This document shows positions 28,576 to 37,449 of a stretch of 64,000 bases of DNA, one piece after another. A program made the translations under genes and the position numbers. The stretch lies in NCBI RefSeq assembly GCF_002846575.1, contig NZ_PJND01000009.1, positions 186,001-250,000 of the forward strand, read 5' to 3'. The notes beneath the pieces were generated by a model. It ran no database searches. It was not told the DNA's origin and worked only from the letters and a program-made list of their open reading frames with translations. Source of the stretch: Flavobacterium lindanitolerans (GTDB lineage: Bacteria > Bacteroidota > Bacteroidia > Flavobacteriales > Flavobacteriaceae). Position 1 is the stretch's first letter, and each line of letters starts with the position of its first letter.

Positions 28576-29420
28576 AAACGATAAAAATAGCCGGGGTACC
28601 GGAACATTTTAACCTGCCATGGCATCTTTGCATAGAAAATGGAGAATTTGAAGCACATGATATTGACCTGAAATGGACTGATGTTCCTGAAGGAACAGGC
28701 AAGTTATGCCAGATGCTTCGCAATGGCGAAACCGATATTGCCGTAATCCTGACCGAAGGCATCATTAAAGATATTGTCTCGGGTAATCCAAGCAAAATTG
28801 TGCAAGTCTATGTCCAATCGCCTCTGATTTGGGGAATCCATGTTAGTGCTGCTTCAAACTACAAGACACTTTCTGACCTGAAAGGAACAAAGGCTGCCAT
28901 TAGCCGAATTGGTTCAGGTTCTCAACTTATGGCCTATGTCAATGCACACAGTCAAGGATGGAAAACAGAAAATTTACAGTTTGAAATCGTAAATACTATT
29001 GATGGTGCCGTAGAAGCATTAACTGCCGGAACAGCCGATTATTTTATGTGGGAACGATTTATGACAAAACCTTTGGTTGACAAAGGAATATTTAGAAGAA
29101 TTGCCGACTGCCCTACTCCGTGGCCCTGTTTTGTGATTGCCGTGCGAAATGAACTATTGGAAACACAGCCGGAAATCATCAAAACCGTGTTGGAAATCAT
29201 TAATCAAACAACAGAAGAATTCAAGGATATTCCAAGTATCGATAAAACCTTATCATCACGTTACAATCAAAAAATTGAGGATATACAGGAATGGCTCGCA
29301 CTGACAGAATGGTCACAAAAAACCTTGGATGACAAAACGTTAAACAATGTTCAAAATCAACTGTTGGAACTTTCTATTATTGATAAAAAAGGTACTTTTG
29401 CAGATATAGCACAAATCTAA
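28572..29420 (+). CDS. Substrate-binding-protein fold without signal peptide
   Basis: 282 aa. A type-2 periplasmic binding fold of the NMT1/SsuA/NitT kind: KIAGVPEHFNLPWHLCIENGEF, LRNGETDIAVILTEG, LKGTKAAISRIGSGSQLMA and VNTIDGAVEALTAGTADYFMWE. It begins MKTIKIAG, so no export signal is present and no permease or ATPase is adjacent. It may therefore be a cytosolic enzyme or ligand sensor rather than a transporter part, like MqnA/MqnD-type proteins. It overlaps the DinB stop by 4 nt (ATGA). Confidence 0.75.
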   Translation: MKTIKIAGVPEHFNLPWHLCIENGEFEAHDIDLKWTDVPEGTGKLCQMLRNGETDIAVILTEGIIKDIVSGNPSKIVQVYVQSPLIWGIHVSAASNYKTLSDLKGTKAAISRIGSGSQLMAYVNAHSQGWKTENLQFEIVNTIDGAVEALTAGTADYFMWERFMTKPLVDKGIFRRIADCPTPWPCFVIAVRNELLETQPEIIKTVLEIINQTTEEFKDIPSIDKTLSSRYNQKIEDIQEWLALTEWSQKTLDDKTLNNVQNQLLELSIIDKKGTFADIAQI

Positions 29421-29448
29421 TCAGGATTAAGTTGGCCTTTGGGTTACT

Positions 29449-30384
29449 ATGGAGAAACAAGGTAACATAGACTTCAAAAAAATCAAAGAGAAACTTCAGG
29501 TCAAAAAACCTTGGGACAGTATCATTATTTTCCTATTGAATATATTGATAGCTATTCCTGTGTTTATCATTATCCATCAGAATATTATCGACCCAAACTG
29601 GTATTTCCATATTGACAGAATACTCCTTTTTATACTTGTAGTCGTTATTATACAATTGGTTCTCAGATTAATGAAAACCATCATTATTCTCTGTATAGCG
29701 CTGTATCTGATTGCATTAATTTACGGAAGTCTGTTCGGCAATTATGGCTTTAACAGTGTCTTTGAAGATTATCGTTCAATGGTTTACAGCATGTCAGAAA
29801 ATCCCAATCCACAGGATATTATTATTTCAAAGCTTTTGCCTTTCCCAAACAAGTCAAAAATTCTGAATGCCATCGAATATGATAACCCAAAAGTCAGGAA
29901 TTTTGCGTTGCTTGCAACAACCAAATATTTCAGAAACGTCAAAGGATACAGTGAATACCGACGACAAATCCAAAGTTTTGCCGTATTTAAGGAAATACAG
30001 CGTCGCTGGAACTACGTAAGTGACCCAAAAGGAAAGGAATACATTGCCAGAGCTACTGAATCGCTGATTCATTTTTCCGGCGATTGTGATGACCACGCCA
30101 TCCTCATGGCTGCCTGCGTACGCGCTGTTGGCGGAACACCAAGACTTATCCATACCGGCGGCCATATTTATCCGGAGGTTCTTATTGGAAACAAAAAAGC
30201 CGATTTGGAAGCAATCAACTACCTTATCAAAGAAGTATTATTCAAAGAAGAAAGTAAAGGAAAAGAAATTCATTATCACATTGACGAACGCGGTCAAATC
30301 TGGCTTAATCTGGATTATACAGCCACATATCCGGGAGGTCCGTTCATGTCTGAAGAAATTCTGGGAGCGTTGACCTTGAATTAA
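29449..30384 (+). CDS. Membrane-anchored transglutaminase-like protein
   Basis: 311 aa. Two or three membrane helices lie in residues 20-105. The transglutaminase-like catalytic region follows: GDCDDHAILMAACVRAVGGTPR (Cys nucleophile), then GGHIYPEV (His) and IWLNLDYT (Asp). The catalytic part lies C-terminal to the helices. Bacterial members are often peptidases or amidases rather than crosslinkers. It lies 28 nt after the binding-protein gene and may be in the same operon. Confidence 0.75.
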   Translation: MEKQGNIDFKKIKEKLQVKKPWDSIIIFLLNILIAIPVFIIIHQNIIDPNWYFHIDRILLFILVVVIIQLVLRLMKTIIILCIALYLIALIYGSLFGNYGFNSVFEDYRSMVYSMSENPNPQDIIISKLLPFPNKSKILNAIEYDNPKVRNFALLATTKYFRNVKGYSEYRRQIQSFAVFKEIQRRWNYVSDPKGKEYIARATESLIHFSGDCDDHAILMAACVRAVGGTPRLIHTGGHIYPEVLIGNKKADLEAINYLIKEVLFKEESKGKEIHYHIDERGQIWLNLDYTATYPGGPFMSEEILGALTLN

Positions 30385-30420
30385 TTTTTGATTTTGGATT
30401 TAGGATATCGGATTGCCCAA

Positions 30421-30448
30421 ATCGTCTATTATCTATCGTCTATTATCT
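30421..30448. repeat. Two tandem 14-bp copies
   Basis: ATCGTCTATTATCT occurs twice in a row in the intergenic spacer before 30516. It looks like simple-sequence expansion and no function is visible. Confidence 0.7.
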
Positions 30449-30515
30449 ACCTTCTGTTTATCTAAAAATAAAACAATCTTTTTCTATATTTACAACAGTT
30501 TACAAAAAGACAACT

Positions 30516-31088
30516 ATGAAAAAATGGCTTTTCGCAGCACTGCTCGCTTTCCAGTTTTCAAATGCACAGGAAAGCTCCAATATCTTTGCAAGGAAACAAA
30601 ATGAAATAAAATTTGACATACTATCTGTTATAGCATTTTCAAAAGTCCATATCAGCTATGAGCGTTTTCTAAACGAAAACTTTTCAGTTGGTATTAGCGG
30701 TAGCTTTCAGGACAGTAAAGATGCTAAAGAAGATTTTGATAAAGGTTATGACCGTACACTTCCTAAGTATGAAGTCAATCCTTTTGTACGTTATTCCTTA
30801 TCCCATAGTCAGAAAAGTTTCTATTTTGCTGAAATATTTGTTTCTGCAAATGGTGGGAAATACAGAGAATTACAACGTTTTGTAGATGAATCCGGTAACG
30901 GTTATTACGACACCTTCAAAGACAATTACACCGACGTAGCCATTGGTGGCGCCCTGGGTTATAAACTGTATATACAGGAAAAATTTGGTCTTGAATTATT
31001 TCTGGGAGCAGGAAAAAACCTTTTCAATACGGACAAAAGTCCGGAAGTTGTTCCTCGTGTAGGATTAAATTTTGGCTACAGATTTTAA
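30516..31088 (+). CDS. Outer-membrane beta-barrel-like protein (DUF3575-like)
   Basis: 190 aa with a signal peptide (WLFAALLAFQFSNAQ). The mature part alternates hydrophobic and polar residues, with strands ending in aromatic residues (ISYERFLNENFSVGISGSF, VNPFVRYSLSH, YFAEIFVSANGG, VAIGGALGYKLYI, LGAGKNLF), and it ends GLNFGYRF with a terminal Phe, the outer-membrane barrel signal. It is likely a small eight-stranded barrel. The next gene, a lipoprotein, starts 10 nt later. Confidence 0.7.
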   Translation: MKKWLFAALLAFQFSNAQESSNIFARKQNEIKFDILSVIAFSKVHISYERFLNENFSVGISGSFQDSKDAKEDFDKGYDRTLPKYEVNPFVRYSLSHSQKSFYFAEIFVSANGGKYRELQRFVDESGNGYYDTFKDNYTDVAIGGALGYKLYIQEKFGLELFLGAGKNLFNTDKSPEVVPRVGLNFGYRF

Positions 31089-31098
31089 TAAAATTACT

Positions 31099-31671
31099 AT
31101 GAAAACGATAAAGATATTACTTTTAGCAATAATCGGATTGGCAGCAGTTACAGGCTGTGGCGACGATGATGAGTTTTACAATTCAAAATATACTTCTATT
31201 CCAAATCTGATAACAATTGAGCATCAAAACAGTTACGCAGTAGGCGATGTTTTGTGGCTGAATACAAATTTTTCAAGATACCAGCCTGAACCAAACCAGA
31301 CTACCCCATTAGATATTTTTAAAACAACAGGAGGAGCCTCATTTAGTTTTGCTTATGGACTGGAAAAAAAGACCGGAACCAACACCTGGACAGCCATTGA
31401 TATCCGTAGTATAATTAAGGACCAGGGGGATGCAGTTGCTGATTTTTATGTGATTGCAGAAAGTATTTATGAACCTGTTTCTCAAAATTATAAATTCAGA
31501 GCCGGAATTCCATTATCAGAAACCGGTGAATACAGACTTGTTTTTGGACTTTCAGAAGTATCGCGACTCGAATTGTCATCAAACAATAATAATTCGGAAG
31601 ACACTTTCCTTACGATACAGACAACCGCAAACAATCTGACAGCAGGATATTATAATTTTACGGTACAATAA
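31099..31671 (+). CDS. Hypothetical lipoprotein
   Basis: 190 aa from ATG 31099; the earlier in-frame ATG overlaps the barrel gene. The lipobox is AAVTGCGDDDE with an acidic +2 region, similar to surface-exposed Bacteroidota lipoproteins. The mature part looks beta-rich, with one plain Ig-like domain (YAVGDVLWLNTNF, GEYRLVFGLSEV). I recognise no family. It is probably cotranscribed with the barrel gene and ends 6 bp from the convergent ung stop, without a terminator between. Confidence 0.65.
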   Translation: MKTIKILLLAIIGLAAVTGCGDDDEFYNSKYTSIPNLITIEHQNSYAVGDVLWLNTNFSRYQPEPNQTTPLDIFKTTGGASFSFAYGLEKKTGTNTWTAIDIRSIIKDQGDAVADFYVIAESIYEPVSQNYKFRAGIPLSETGEYRLVFGLSEVSRLELSSNNNNSEDTFLTIQTTANNLTAGYYNFTVQ

Positions 31672-31677
31672 GAATGC

Positions 31678-32343
31678 TTACCACTCTATTTCTTTTTTTC
31701 CGAGAGATTTAAGGTACTCATTAGTCTTGCTAAAATGCTTGTTCCCAAACCAAAGCCCCCTGTTGGCACTTAAAGGTGAAGGATGGCCTGAAGTAAGAAT
31801 CAGGTGTTTGGAAGTATCAATAAGAGTTCTTTTGTTTTGTGCAAAACCGCCCCAAAGCAAAAAAACAACCTGTTCCCTTTCGCTTGAAACTTTCTGGATA
31901 ACGGCATCGGTGAAAGTCTCCCAGCCTTTTTTTTGATGGCTTCCTGCTTCTCCTTTTCGAACGGTTAACGTAGCATTTAAAAGCAATACACCTTGGTCTG
32001 CCCAACGCTCCAGATTTCCTGTTTGTGGCAGTGGCTTACCCAAATCGGTTTCAATTTCGCGAAAAATATTAAGTAAGGAAGGAGGAAAAGGAATTCCGTC
32101 GTTAACAGAAAAACACAATCCGTTTGCCTGATTTGGCCCGTGATAAGGGTCTTGTCCTATGATGACGACTTTTACATCATCAAAATGGCAGTGGTCAAAA
32201 GCAGAAAAAATCTGACTCCCTTTTGGATAACAGGTATGATGGGCATATTCTGATTTTACAAAATCAATCAGATGGTGAAAATAAGGCTTTTCGAATTCTT
32301 CTGATAAAACGGCTTTCCAGGAAGGATGTATTTTTACTTGCAT
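31678..32343 (-). CDS. ung: Uracil-DNA glycosylase (family 1)
   Basis: 221 aa, full length. Motifs are the catalytic water-activating loop GQDPYHGPNQANGLCFSV, LLLNATLTVR, and HPSPLSANRGLWFG, the DNA-intercalation and catalytic His loop. It removes uracil from DNA in base-excision repair. The start at 32343 faces a 347-nt gap, shared with the divergent mutS2-like gene, that contains the 8-bp tandem repeat. Confidence 0.95.
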   Translation of the reverse strand: MQVKIHPSWKAVLSEEFEKPYFHHLIDFVKSEYAHHTCYPKGSQIFSAFDHCHFDDVKVVIIGQDPYHGPNQANGLCFSVNDGIPFPPSLLNIFREIETDLGKPLPQTGNLERWADQGVLLLNATLTVRKGEAGSHQKKGWETFTDAVIQKVSSEREQVVFLLWGGFAQNKRTLIDTSKHLILTSGHPSPLSANRGLWFGNKHFSKTNEYLKSLGKKEIEW

Positions 32344-32456
32344 GGTTTTTAAATGTTAGTTGATAATTGATAGTGGATAGTGTTTAGTTGGTAGTTTACG
32401 ATAAAAAATGATTTGGTTATAAAAAAGAATTTCTGGCTTTCTACTTTTCGCTTCAT

Positions 32457-32554
32457 AACCTTAGAACCTTAGAACCTTAGAACCTTAGAACCTTAGAACC
32501 TTAGAACCTTAGAACCTTAGAACCTTAGAACCTTAGAACCTTAGAACCTTAGAA
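32457..32554. repeat. 8-bp microsatellite (TTAGAACC)n
   Basis: Eleven perfect copies of TTAGAACC run from 32461 to 32548, with partial copies at both ends. It occupies the middle of the ung-mutS2 divergent spacer. Confidence 0.95.
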
Positions 32555-32657
32555 ACCGATACAAATTTCGGAAAGTTAAATTAAAAACAAACTAAAAAAT
32601 AATTCATTTAAGCAGAAAAGCAAAAAAACTTCTCAAGCCCGTCAGCATAGTTTTTTG

Positions 32658-32665
32658 TATTTTTG
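32658..32665 (+). promoter_or_regulatory. Candidate -7 box of the mutS2-like gene
   Basis: TATTTTTG matches TAnnTTTG, 25 nt before the ATG at 32691. Confidence 0.5.
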
Positions 32666-32690
32666 TGCGTAAAAACCGCTATAGAATAAA

Positions 32691-34862
32691 ATGACCAATA
32701 TAACAGATAAGACATTACAGGATTTAGAATTCAATACCGTACTGCAAGCCATTTCAGAAATCTGCAACACAGAAATCGGGAAGGAAAAAGCACTTCGGAT
32801 TTCGCCTTTCAAACATAAAAAGGAGTTGATGGATGCTTTGCTTCAAACGTCCGAATATGTTTCTTCTTTCACAAACAATAATGCGATTCCCAATCACGGA
32901 TTTGAAACTATCAGCAATGAAATAAAATTTCTGGCTATAGAAGACAGCTTTCTTGAAGTGGGAAGTTTTCGAAAAATTGCAGCTATTTCTGATACCGTAA
33001 ATGTACTGTTGCTTTTTCTTAAAAAGTTCAATGACTATTACCCTAAATTAAGTGAGAAATCTTCGGCTGTAGAATATACCAAATTCATCACACAAAAAAT
33101 CGATGAAATTGTAGACAAATATGGTGAAATAAAAGACAATGCCTCACCTGCTCTTGTCGAAATCCGAAGAAATATGAATATGGTCCGTGGTAAAATCAAC
33201 CAGAGTTTTGGAATGGCATTAAGCCAATACAACGGACTGGGCTATTTAGACGACATCAAGGAAAGTATTGTAGAAAACAGACGCGTACTAGCAGTACTGG
33301 CTATGTACAGACGAAAAGTAAAAGGCTCCATTTTAGGAAATTCAAAAACAGGAAGCATTACCTATATCGAACCAGAAGCTACTTTGCGTTTTTCAAGAGA
33401 ATTAAGCAATCTTGAATATGAGGAAAAAGAAGAAATTACACGAATTCTAAAACAGCTCACAAACGACATACGTCCGTTTTTAGACCTGCTTAAGACCTAT
33501 CAGGAATTCCTAAGCGATATTGATGTGATTGCCGGAAAAGCAAAATATGCCAACAGAATTAACGGTATTTTACCCACAATCACAGATGAAAAGAGATTGT
33601 ATTTCAGAGAGGCCTACCATCCTATTCTTTATCTCAACAATAAGAAAAAAAATGAGGTGACCTTCCCTCAAACAATTGAACTGACAAACGTAAGCAGAAT
33701 CATTGTAATTTCTGGGCCTAATGCGGGAGGAAAAACCATTTCACTTAAAACAGTAGGTTTATTGCAATTGATGCTGCAAAGCGGAATGCTTATTCCTGTA
33801 CATGAGCGTAGTGAGACATTTTTATTTGACCGGATACTGACAGATATTGGTGACAATCAATCTATTGAAAATCATTTAAGTACCTACAGCTACCGTTTAA
33901 AAAACATGAACTATTTTCTCAAAAAATGCAATGCTAAAACGCTTTTCCTTATTGATGAATTTGGTACAGGTTCAGACCCTGAATTGGGAGGTGCTTTAGC
34001 AGAAACTTTTTTGGAAGAGTTTTATCATAGAGAAGCTTTTGGAATCATCACTACACACTACTCCAATCTGAAAATGCTGGCAAATGAATTGCCTTATGCT
34101 TCTAATGCGAATATGCTGTTTGATGAAAAGTCACTGGAACCTATGTACAAACTAATCTTAGGGCAAGCCGGAAGCTCATTTACTTTTGAAGTAGCACAGA
34201 AAAATGGTATTCCTTTTGGATTAATTAATCGCGCTAAGAAAAAAATCGAAGGCGGAAAGGTTCGTTTCGACAAAACTATTGCAACACTCCAAAAAGAACG
34301 TTCGAAACTTGAAAAAACCTCACAGAATTTAAAAGAAGAAGAAAGCAAAGCCCGTGAAGAGAGTAAAAAAATGGAATCTATCAATTCTAAAATCCAGGAT
34401 AAACTGGAACGTTATCAGGAATTGTATGATGCGAACCAACGCCTAATCTACATGGGTCAAAAACTGGATGATATTTCTGAAAAATATTTCAACAACAAGA
34501 ATAAAAAAGAACTTATTGGCGAATTTCTTAAAATGGTTGAAATAGAAAATTCCAAGCGAAAAAAATTAACGGCCAAAGAAAAAAAGGCAAAAGAAATTGT
34601 TCAGAAAGAGATAATCAAAGAAGTTACCGTCAAGGTAGAGGAAATTCGCGAAGAGAAAAAAGAGAAGAAAATCAAAGCCATCAAACAGGAAGCAAATAAA
34701 CCAAAACCTGTTTTAAAACTTGGCGACCGTGTCAGGTTGGTAGACGGAAAAGCCGTCGGAACTATTGACAAAATTGAAAAGAACAAGGTTACGGTAAATT
34801 ATGGTATCTTTACTTCAAAAGTGGATTTAGAAACTTTAGAATTAGTAGAAGCAAAAAAATAA
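32691..34862 (+). CDS. mutS2: MutS2-like DNA-binding ATPase lacking a Smr domain
   Basis: 723 aa. The N-terminal clamp/lever helices (1-300) lack the MutS mismatch-recognition domain. The ATPase has Walker A GPNAGGKT (342-349), the D/E box FLIDEFGTGSDPELGG (near 420) and THYSNLK. A coiled coil follows (about 515-610), then a very Lys/Glu-rich linker (to 680) and a KOW-like end LGDRVRLVDGKAVGTIDKI. Classical MutS2 ends with a Smr nuclease domain, and none is present here. MutS2 acts on recombination intermediates or stalled ribosomes, so this form may bind but not cut. It is followed 12 nt later by a DCC protein. Confidence 0.85.
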   Translation: MTNITDKTLQDLEFNTVLQAISEICNTEIGKEKALRISPFKHKKELMDALLQTSEYVSSFTNNNAIPNHGFETISNEIKFLAIEDSFLEVGSFRKIAAISDTVNVLLLFLKKFNDYYPKLSEKSSAVEYTKFITQKIDEIVDKYGEIKDNASPALVEIRRNMNMVRGKINQSFGMALSQYNGLGYLDDIKESIVENRRVLAVLAMYRRKVKGSILGNSKTGSITYIEPEATLRFSRELSNLEYEEKEEITRILKQLTNDIRPFLDLLKTYQEFLSDIDVIAGKAKYANRINGILPTITDEKRLYFREAYHPILYLNNKKKNEVTFPQTIELTNVSRIIVISGPNAGGKTISLKTVGLLQLMLQSGMLIPVHERSETFLFDRILTDIGDNQSIENHLSTYSYRLKNMNYFLKKCNAKTLFLIDEFGTGSDPELGGALAETFLEEFYHREAFGIITTHYSNLKMLANELPYASNANMLFDEKSLEPMYKLILGQAGSSFTFEVAQKNGIPFGLINRAKKKIEGGKVRFDKTIATLQKERSKLEKTSQNLKEEESKAREESKKMESINSKIQDKLERYQELYDANQRLIYMGQKLDDISEKYFNNKNKKELIGEFLKMVEIENSKRKKLTAKEKKAKEIVQKEIIKEVTVKVEEIREEKKEKKIKAIKQEANKPKPVLKLGDRVRLVDGKAVGTIDKIEKNKVTVNYGIFTSKVDLETLELVEAKK

Positions 34863-34874
34863 AATTTAGGCATA

Positions 34875-35285
34875 ATGAACTTACCCCAGGATAAAAAAAT
34901 CATTTTGTTTGACGGAGTCTGTAATCTCTGTGATTCTTCTATACAATTTATCATCAAACATGATAAAAAAGATATTTTTCGGTTTGTAGCATTGCAATCA
35001 GAAATAGGTCTGGAAATAATAAAACATATTGGTATTGATACTTCAAAAATAGATTCTATTTTATTGTATGAACCTGGCAAAGCTTATTATTACAAAGCCC
35101 AGGCCGCGTTAAAAATTGCCAAAGAATTGGGAGGTATATACACAGCTATTAGTTGGTTTTCTATACTCCCTAACTTTTTAACCAATACGGTATATGATTA
35201 CATCGCCAAGAACCGATACAAATGGTATGGGAAAAAAGAGGCCTGTATGATTCCTACACCTGAATTAAAAGCAAAATTCTTATAA
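34875..35285 (+). CDS. DCC-family thiol-disulfide oxidoreductase-like protein
   Basis: 136 aa. The signature FDGVCNLCDSSIQF (DGxCxxC, residues 13-20 region) marks the DUF393/DCC family, which has a thioredoxin-like fold. YKAQAALKIAKELGG and YDYIAKNRYKWYGKKEACM follow as usual. No signal peptide. It is probably cotranscribed with the mutS2-like gene and bounded by the terminator at 35289. Confidence 0.85.
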   Translation: MNLPQDKKIILFDGVCNLCDSSIQFIIKHDKKDIFRFVALQSEIGLEIIKHIGIDTSKIDSILLYEPGKAYYYKAQAALKIAKELGGIYTAISWFSILPNFLTNTVYDYIAKNRYKWYGKKEACMIPTPELKAKFL

Positions 35286-35288
35286 TAA

Positions 35289-35317
35289 AAAAAGCCAAAC
35301 TTTAAGTTTGGCTTTTT
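35289..35317. terminator. Bidirectional terminator
   Basis: Stem AAAAAGCCAAAC / GTTTGGCTTTTT with a TTTAA loop, between the convergent DCC gene (+) and the T9SS cargo gene (-). Confidence 0.85.
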
Positions 35318-35337
35318 ATTTTTATCTTAAAAACTAA

Positions 35338-36192
35338 TTAGTTTTTGATAATCTTTTTAGTTACTGAACCTTGATCAGAATTGATTGTCATCATATAAAC
35401 TCCTGCAGCCAATTCAGAAATATTAACCTGAGCAGAAGAATCTCCATTTAATTCAACTGTTTTAACTGTACGTCCGTTCAAATCCGTTAAACTTACTTGA
35501 TTAAACAAAACATTAGCATCAGTTGTAATCGTTACAAAATTATTTGATGGGTTTGGATAAACTTTTAATTGAGAAGCCAAGAATTCGTTTGTAGATAATG
35601 CAGCCTGAGTTACTTTTAGATCATCAAAATATAATAAGTTTTGATCTGTACAATCATGGTGTCTTAAAGCAATTCTTACTGTCTGACCCGCAGAATTTGA
35701 AATATTAACAGTATAAGTAATGGCAGTCTGTGCGTTAGATACATCCATTGTTCTATTAAAAACAGGTGTTAGTGCTTCTATAAGTTCTGCAGTGTTTGCT
35801 GTTGGAGGAATTACATAGATTGAAAGCTGTTCAGCAAAAGCAGTTGGATCATTAACTCCAACTTTAAAACTTAACGTAGTAGTCAGACCTGCAGTTCCAG
35901 GTATGGTTATTTCCGGAGTAATTAAATAGTTATTAGGAGTCAAAGGTCCTGCAGGTGTTCCAGTTGCTGGGTTCCAAGATCTAGATCCTGCAAAATTACC
36001 TGTTAATCCCCAAGCAGCAGTAGTAGCATTTCCCGTAAATAAACCCCAATTGTTTGCATCTCCATCTGCATCAATAATGGAAAGACCAGAACCAGTAGCA
36101 GTAGTGAAATCTTGTGAGTAAATTGTTGTTTGTGCATTCATGCTAAAAACAGAACCAAATAAAAGTCCTGCAAAAAGTAATTGTTTTTTCAT
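35338..36192 (-). CDS. Secreted protein with T9SS C-terminal sorting domain
   Basis: 284 aa. It has a Sec signal peptide (ending MNAQ), a choice-of-anchor J / cleaved-adhesin-like beta-sandwich (about 22-195; NNWGLFTGNATTAAWG, LRHHDCTDQNLLYFDDLKV), and a type A sorting tail from LKVYPNPSNNFVTI to the final VTKKIIKN. The tail directs export by the type IX secretion system and is removed at the surface. The anchor-J domain suggests binding to other proteins or carbohydrates. The gene is alone between two other transcription units. Confidence 0.88.
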   Translation of the reverse strand: MKKQLLFAGLLFGSVFSMNAQTTIYSQDFTTATGSGLSIIDADGDANNWGLFTGNATTAAWGLTGNFAGSRSWNPATGTPAGPLTPNNYLITPEITIPGTAGLTTTLSFKVGVNDPTAFAEQLSIYVIPPTANTAELIEALTPVFNRTMDVSNAQTAITYTVNISNSAGQTVRIALRHHDCTDQNLLYFDDLKVTQAALSTNEFLASQLKVYPNPSNNFVTITTDANVLFNQVSLTDLNGRTVKTVELNGDSSAQVNISELAAGVYMMTINSDQGSVTKKIIKN

Positions 36193-36302
36193 GTTTTTTA
36201 ATTTAAATGATTTTCGACGAAATTAATGATAAAACTTATAAGCATACAATTTTTACTGTTAAAATTCCAGCTTAATAATTGTTAAATGTAAAAATATAAA
36301 GG

Positions 36303-37358
36303 CTAAATTTTATTTAATAAATAGTAATCTGCCAAAACCAGTGCAGCCATAGCTTCAACTATAGGTACAGCTCTTGGAACAACGCATGGATCATGTCTTC
36401 CTCTTCCCTGCATTTCTACAATATTGCCATGGATGTCCAAAGTCTCCTGTTTCTGCATTATGGTCGCAACAGGCTTAAATGCCACTCTGAAATAAATATC
36501 CATTCCGTTACTGATTCCGCCCTGGATACCGCCTGAAAGGTTTGATTTCGTAGTACCATCCGGATTATAAAGGTCATTGTGCTCACTTCCTTTCATTCTT
36601 GCACCGCAGAAACCGCTTCCATATTCAAAACCTTTTACGGCATTTATTGAAAGCATGGCCTTGCCCAGTTCTGCATGAAGCTTATCAAAAACAGGTTCAC
36701 CTAAACCAATCGGAACATTTTGGATAACACAGGTTATCGTTCCTCCAACAGTATCGCCTTGTTTTCGTATTTCCTTAATATAATCTTCCATTTTTTTGGC
36801 AGTGGCTTCATCAGGACAACGAACAGGGTTGCTTTCCGTTTTAGAAAAATCCAATGCCTGATACGGTTTGTCGATAAATATATCTCCAACCGAAGAAACA
36901 AACGCATTGATTTTTATGGATGGAGTCACCTGCTTTGCAATAGCTCCTGCCACTACCCTGCTTGCCGTTTCCCGGGCTGAGCTCCTGCCACCACCCCTGT
37001 AATCTCTGATACCGTATTTTTTTTCATAGACATAATCGGCATGGCTTGGCCTGTAACTTTCCTTAATATGGGAATAGTCATCAGACTTCTGATTGGTATT
37101 GGGTATAATAAAGCCAATAGGCGTGCCCGTTGTTTTACCTTCAAAGATTCCCGACAGAAATTGCACTTCGTCATCTTCTTTGCGTTGTGTTACGATAGCG
37201 GATTGACCCGGCTTTCTCCTGGACATTTCAAAGCGAATTGCTTCAATGTCTAATGTAATTCCCGGCGGACAACCATCAATTATTCCTCCTAAGGCCTCTC
37301 CATGCGACTCCCCAAAAGTGGTAAGCCTGAACAGATTTCCAAAACTATTTCCTGCCAT
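36303..37358 (-). CDS. aroC: Chorismate synthase
   Basis: 351 aa, full length. Conserved: [54 protein letters not shown], and [19 protein letters not shown] at the end. It performs the last step of the shikimate pathway, 5-enolpyruvylshikimate-3-phosphate to chorismate, using reduced FMN. No other aro gene is local. Confidence 0.95.
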   Translation of the reverse strand: MAGNSFGNLFRLTTFGESHGEALGGIIDGCPPGITLDIEAIRFEMSRRKPGQSAIVTQRKEDDEVQFLSGIFEGKTTGTPIGFIIPNTNQKSDDYSHIKESYRPSHADYVYEKKYGIRDYRGGGRSSARETASRVVAGAIAKQVTPSIKINAFVSSVGDIFIDKPYQALDFSKTESNPVRCPDEATAKKMEDYIKEIRKQGDTVGGTITCVIQNVPIGLGEPVFDKLHAELGKAMLSINAVKGFEYGSGFCGARMKGSEHNDLYNPDGTTKSNLSGGIQGGISNGMDIYFRVAFKPVATIMQKQETLDIHGNIVEMQGRGRHDPCVVPRAVPIVEAMAALVLADYYLLNKI

Positions 37359-37376
37359 TTTTATTTCATTTTATCG

Positions 37377-37384
37377 CAAATGTA
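37377..37384 (-). promoter_or_regulatory. Candidate -7 box of aroC
   Basis: On the minus strand TACATTTG matches TAnnTTTG, 18 nt before the ATG at 37358. Confidence 0.45.
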
Positions 37385-37449
37385 GCGATTATGCGACAGA
37401 CTTGAACTTAATTATATCATCACTATATGTTAACATTATCATAAGTAAT

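Larger units (their letters stand above)
32344..32690. other. Divergent spacer between ung and mutS2
   Basis: About 347 nt without an ORF. Next to ung is a T/G-rich stretch with imperfect TAGTTGATAATTGATAGT-like words, then the microsatellite, then an A-rich part leading to the mutS2 promoter box. Confidence 0.6.

Noticed and set aside
27245..29420. ABC importer operon
   Set aside because: Only a binding-protein fold without signal peptide is present; no permease or ATPase gene is next to it.
32457..32554. CRISPR or clustered operator sites at the TTAGAACC repeat
   Set aside because: Uninterrupted 8-bp tandem copies without spacers are a simple microsatellite.
37246..37449. Upstream extension of the LpxH-like frame
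   Set aside because: This part is antisense to aroC and its spacer; it has no family features.
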